A DNA stretch of 8,856 bases from an uncultured Eubacteriales bacterium (lineage in GTDB: Bacteria > Bacillota_A > Clostridia > Christensenellales > Aristaeellaceae): assembly GCA_900321945.1 (NCBI GenBank), contig ONXY01000347.1, positions 1-8,856 on the forward strand. The letters run 5' to 3'. A program made the translations under genes and the position numbers. Below the pieces are notes generated by a model. The model was not told the origin of the DNA, ran no database searches, and worked only from the letters and a program-made list of their open reading frames with translations. This document shows positions 6,600 to 8,856 of this stretch, one piece after another; positions within the stretch are counted from its first letter, which is position 1; every line of letters begins with the position of its first letter.

Positions 6600-6628
6600 A
6601 TCATAACACAGGAAGGAAGGAATGGGAA
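6600..6628 (-). promoter_or_regulatory. Possible promoter of the thioesterase gene
   Basis: Read on the minus strand, TTCCCA (6628-6623) and TATGAT (6605-6600) are separated by 17 bases; the -10 box matches consensus at 5 of 6 positions and the -35 box at 4 of 6. The -10 region lies in the near-palindrome TTATCATAA (6598-6606). This also offers TATCAT (6599-6604) as a -10 box for tcdA on the plus strand, although I see no good -35 box for that direction. Confidence 0.45.
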
Positions 6629-6632
6629 GACA

Positions 6633-7409
6633 ATGCCTCCAAAAACGGCTGAAACGCTCCCGGAAACCGGGGGTCCGTTTTCCAGGACGGAGCTTTTGCT
6701 CGGAACCGAAGGCATGGAACGGCTGAAAAACGCCCGGGTCGCGGTTTTCGGGATCGGAGGCGTGGGCGGATATGTCTGCGAGGCTCTGGCCCGAAGCGGA
6801 GTCGGCGCCCTGGATCTGACAGACAGCGACGTCGTTTCGACGACCAATCTGAACAGGCAGATCATCGCCACCCGGAAGACCCTGGGAAGACTGAAAACCG
6901 ATGTGATGAGGGAGCGGATTCTGGAAATCAATCCGGACGCCGCGGTGGAAACACACAACTGCTTTGTGCTGCCGGAGAACATACAGTGTTTTCCTTTTGA
7001 GAACTACGACTATATCGTGGACGCGGTGGATACCGTGGCCGCGAAGATCGCGCTGGTCCTGCGCGCGAGGGAGACGGGAACGCCGGTTATCAGCTGCATG
7101 GGAGCGGGGAACAAACTGGATCCGTCCCGGCTCCGCGTGGCTGATCTGTATGAAACGCGGGTCTGCCCCCTGGCGCGCGTTCTTCGGCGGGAACTGAAAA
7201 AACGCGGCGTGGAAACGCTGAAAGTTGTATACAGCGACGAAGAACCCGTCAGAACCGCGGGAGCGGAAGCGGATGAAGAGGAAACGGAAGGCCGGCCGGG
7301 AAGGAGAGCGATTCCCGGAAGCACGGCCTTCGTGCCGTCCGCGGCAGGGCTGATGATCGCCGGGGAAGTCGTCCGGGACCTGGCTTTCGGACGGATCTCC
7401 CGGATCTGA
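6633..7409 (+). CDS. tcdA: tRNA threonylcarbamoyladenosine dehydratase TcdA
   Basis: The protein is 258 aa. It belongs to the ThiF/MoeB/E1-like family and to the TcdA (CsdL, YrvM) branch, which uses ATP to dehydrate t6A at position 37 of ANN-decoding tRNAs to the cyclic form. The family opening RTELLLGTEGMERL (18-31) is present. The nucleotide-binding glycine loop is GIGGVGG (40-46), followed by D64, N72, R75, K88 and D133 at the positions that bind ATP and magnesium in this fold. SCMGAGNKLDP (154-164) and the late GSTAFVPSAAGL stretch are typical of TcdA and separate it from ThiF and MoeB. No C-terminal rhodanese or UBA extension is present. The start is less sure than the identity: the nearest strong AGG run ends at 6620, 12 bases before the ATG, and an out-of-frame ATG at 6622 lies closer to it. 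A GNAT gene follows after 27 bases, probably cotranscribed. Confidence 0.92.
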   Translation: MPPKTAETLPETGGPFSRTELLLGTEGMERLKNARVAVFGIGGVGGYVCEALARSGVGALDLTDSDVVSTTNLNRQIIATRKTLGRLKTDVMRERILEINPDAAVETHNCFVLPENIQCFPFENYDYIVDAVDTVAAKIALVLRARETGTPVISCMGAGNKLDPSRLRVADLYETRVCPLARVLRRELKKRGVETLKVVYSDEEPVRTAGAEADEEETEGRPGRRAIPGSTAFVPSAAGLMIAGEVVRDLAFGRISRI

Positions 7410-7436
7410 CGGAGCGTATGGGAGGATAAAGGAAGA

Positions 7437-7889
7437 ATGACGGACGACATTCAGATCCGGAGGGAAAGAGTGTCCGCGGAGGAATACACCGCGGTTCTGG
7501 CTCGGACGGATCTGGGATCCCAGTATCCCAGGGAACGGTTCGGGAAGAGAATCGCGCGGCTGGTGAACTCGGTTTCCCTGAGCCTGACGGCGCGCGACGG
7601 AAACGGCCTGCTGGTGGGCGTGCTGTTCGGACTGACGGATTTTGCCTACTGGCTGTATGTGACGGACCTGGGCGTGGACAGACGATACGAACGGCGGGGA
7701 ATCGGCAGAAGGCTGATGAAGGCGGCGCACGAAGCGGCGGGCGGGGAAAAGGATATCGCCGTATATCTGGTCGCGAATGAGAACGCCGTCCGGTTTTATG
7801 AGAAATGCGGAATGAAGAAGGCCGACGACGTGATGAAATACAATCACGCGGAGTGGACGCAGTTTACAGTCGGGGAGGAGAACCCGTGA
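7437..7889 (+). CDS. GNAT family N-acetyltransferase
   Basis: The protein is 150 aa, a single-domain acetyl-CoA-dependent N-acetyltransferase. Central strands LSLTARDGNGLLVGVLFG (48-65) and FAYWLYVTDLGVD (69-81) lead into the acetyl-CoA pyrophosphate loop ERRGIGRRLM (85-94). Glutamate stands where the motif Q/R-x-x-G-x-G usually has Q or R. Motif B is NENAVRFYEKCGM (114-126), with the tyrosine (Y121) that often acts as general acid in this family. The LTDFxYWLYVTDLGVD pattern is shared by a group of small bacterial GNATs of unknown substrate. GGGAGG lies 11 bases upstream of the ATG, and a second purine run, AAGGAA, is only 2 bases away. It sits 27 bases behind tcdA, but a role in tRNA modification cannot be claimed from proximity. 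It converges on traX with a 12-base gap. Confidence 0.9.
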   Translation: MTDDIQIRRERVSAEEYTAVLARTDLGSQYPRERFGKRIARLVNSVSLSLTARDGNGLLVGVLFGLTDFAYWLYVTDLGVDRRYERRGIGRRLMKAAHEAAGGEKDIAVYLVANENAVRFYEKCGMKKADDVMKYNHAEWTQFTVGEENP

Positions 7890-7901
7890 TTTTTCCCGCG
7901 G

Positions 7902-8699
7902 TCAGGAGGCCAGCAGCTTGACCGCCCAGACCAGAAGCAGGTGCGCGGGATAAATGCAGTAGCTCAGCCAGACCGGAAGCCTGACGTTTTTCCGGAGAGG
8001 AATCAGGATCAGAGGCAGGCTCAGAAGGCCGTAGGTCTCCAGCCGGAGAAACGCGCTGAGAGGTCTGGAAAGAAAATCCGGCAGGCCGCCGATATTCAGC
8101 GGAACGCCGAACAGGCTGGAGGTTACGCTGTAGCCGGCGCCCCAGAAAAGAAAATAGGATATCATCACCGCCGCGATGGCGGGACGCGTCGTTCGGGCGG
8201 CATAGAGAAGGAGAATAAAGAGAACGCCCTTCCAGCCGTAATCAGCCTTGATGACAGTGACCAGAATCAGACACAGAACAGGCCCCCAGAGATGGCTGAG
8301 ATATTTCTTTTCCCGGACCGCCCAGACGGCCGCGAGTCCCAGAAACAGCGTAAAGAAAACGCTGGGAAGCTTCTGATAGTAGGCGATGAACAGATTCGGG
8401 CTGTTTATTCTGTGGTTCATGACCTCGGCGTACAGCGGCTGAACCAGGATGCCCGTAAGAAGAATCCGTCCGAGATACTTCGGCGCGGAACGGGTGTAGT
8501 GGAATCCCACCACCAGACACCAGCAGTACAGAGGAAAGGCAATCCGTCCCAGAATCCGCAGTTCCGGGACGCCCGTGAAAACCACGGCTCCCAGATGATC
8601 GACAATCATGAAAAAAAGAGCGGTCAGCTTGAGAATGCCTGTCGCGTGACTGCCGGCAGGCGCGGCCGGAATCCGGGCCGCGGAGGAGGAATCGGTCAT
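7902..8699 (-). CDS. TraX family membrane protein
   Basis: The protein is 265 aa and very hydrophobic, with about eight membrane helices. Family signatures are the first-helix motif LKLTALFFMIVDHLG (23-37) with the conserved D34-H35 pair, a second-helix RILGRIAFPLYCW segment, and the C-terminal YCIYPAHLLLVW. TraX of the F plasmid N-acetylates pilin, but chromosomal homologues in Clostridia have no known substrate; the fold is related to membrane acyltransferases. No conjugation gene is near, so a conjugation role is not supported. Residues 4-18 are rich in Ala and Ser and probably cytoplasmic. The ATG at 8699 is chosen because AAAGGA lies 8 bases upstream and the conserved region begins soon after. 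The frame is open back to 8801, but that extension would be antisense to rnpB. No terminator is seen in the 12 bases between this stop and that of the convergent GNAT gene. Confidence 0.87.
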   Translation of the reverse strand: MTDSSSAARIPAAPAGSHATGILKLTALFFMIVDHLGAVVFTGVPELRILGRIAFPLYCWCLVVGFHYTRSAPKYLGRILLTGILVQPLYAEVMNHRINSPNLFIAYYQKLPSVFFTLFLGLAAVWAVREKKYLSHLWGPVLCLILVTVIKADYGWKGVLFILLLYAARTTRPAIAAVMISYFLFWGAGYSVTSSLFGVPLNIGGLPDFLSRPLSAFLRLETYGLLSLPLILIPLRKNVRLPVWLSYCIYPAHLLLVWAVKLLAS

Positions 8700-8728
8700 T
8701 GACAAAATCCTTTCAGGAGAAGTAGAAT
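8699..8728 (+). promoter_or_regulatory. Promoter of rnpB
   Basis: TTGACA (8699-8704), a perfect -35 box, and TAGAAT (8723-8728) are spaced by 18 bases. The predicted start is near 8735, just ahead of the RNase P RNA helices. The first T of the -35 box pairs with the first base of the traX start codon on the other strand, so the two genes share this DNA. Confidence 0.8.
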
Positions 8729-8734
8729 AACAGA

Positions 8735-8856
8735 CGTGCGAGGTGAACAGGCGGCCGCGTGGCCGAAAGGCCATGAGGAAAGTCCGGGCACCGCAGAGCA
8801 AGGGTGCCGGCTAACGGCCGGCGGAGGCGACTCCAGGGAGAGTGCAACAGAAATAA
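8735..8856 (+). ncRNA. rnpB: RNase P RNA, type A, 5' part (cut by the window edge)
   Basis: This is the catalytic RNA that trims the 5' leader of precursor tRNAs. Conserved region I is present as GAGGAAAGTCCGGGC (8775-8789). The type A form has GTCCGGGC where the type B RNA of Bacilli has GTCCATGC. A helix TGGCC-GAAA-GGCCA (8760-8773) fits P3. The GGTGCCGGCTAAC block (8803-8815) with GGCCGGC fits the P8/P9 region, and AGTGCAACAGAAA (8841-8853) is the conserved specificity-domain segment. The 5' end is inferred from the promoter and is good to a few bases. The 3' part, including the pairing partner of P1, lies outside the window. Confidence 0.95.

Noticed and set aside
5899..6606. Plus-strand open frame opposite the thioesterase gene
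   Set aside because: The minus strand encodes the full catalytic set of a known family; the plus frame has no motif.
6564..7847. Long minus-strand open frame opposite tcdA and the GNAT gene
   Set aside because: It has low-complexity, His- and Arg-rich content and no ribosome site of note; both plus-strand genes have intact family motifs.
8700..8801. 34-residue N-terminal extension of TraX
   Set aside because: It is antisense to the rnpB promoter and RNA; a good ribosome site precedes the ATG at 8699 and the extra residues are not hydrophobic or family-like.
1..8856. CRISPR arrays, insertion sequences, phage or defence genes
   Set aside because: No direct repeat series, terminal inverted repeats with transposase, or phage or defence domains were seen on either strand.

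Overview
The window reads as an ordinary stretch of chromosome from a GC-rich anaerobic bacterium of the Clostridia type (Bacillota). The clues are indirect. The partial RNase P RNA at the right edge carries type A core sequences, not the type B form of Bacilli. MetA carries the residue typical of the acetyl-CoA-using form. The Shine-Dalgarno sites are strong and purine-rich, and a FatA-like acyl-ACP thioesterase and a chromosomal TraX homologue are both common in Clostridia. The genus cannot be fixed from the sequence. No mobile element, CRISPR array or phage gene was seen, and base composition looks even across the window.

Left part (1-4670): a tRNA-Cys(GCA) gene without an encoded CCA end is followed by a block of three hairpins, two of them good intrinsic terminators. 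A textbook promoter (TTGACC, 17 bp, TATAAT) then drives a three-gene ABC importer operon: a secreted substrate-binding protein, a fused two-domain permease of the FbpB/AfuB type, and an ATPase of the FbpC/PotA/UgpC type. A strong hairpin plus T-tract lies between the binding-protein gene and the permease gene, and probably sets a high binding-protein to permease ratio. The operon ends at a long hairpin terminator. The substrate cannot be assigned; relatives carry ferric iron, sugar phosphates, phosphonates, thiamine or polyamines.

Middle part (4670-6633): metA, the first committed step of methionine synthesis, has its own promoter behind helically phased A-tracts. It converges on an acyl-ACP thioesterase gene, and the two share a bidirectional terminator.

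Right part (6600-8856): tcdA (tRNA t6A dehydratase) is divergent from the thioesterase gene and is followed by a GNAT acetyltransferase gene, probably in one operon. A TraX-family membrane protein gene on the minus strand converges on the GNAT gene with a 12-base gap. Divergent from traX is rnpB, whose promoter -35 box abuts and overlaps the traX start codon; rnpB runs off the window.

The genes are mostly independent units (transport, methionine synthesis, lipid metabolism, tRNA modification and tRNA processing). I do not see a new multi-gene system. The most unusual points are the lipobox-free binding protein with a tight four-cysteine cluster, the in-operon terminator, and the rnpB/traX promoter overlap.
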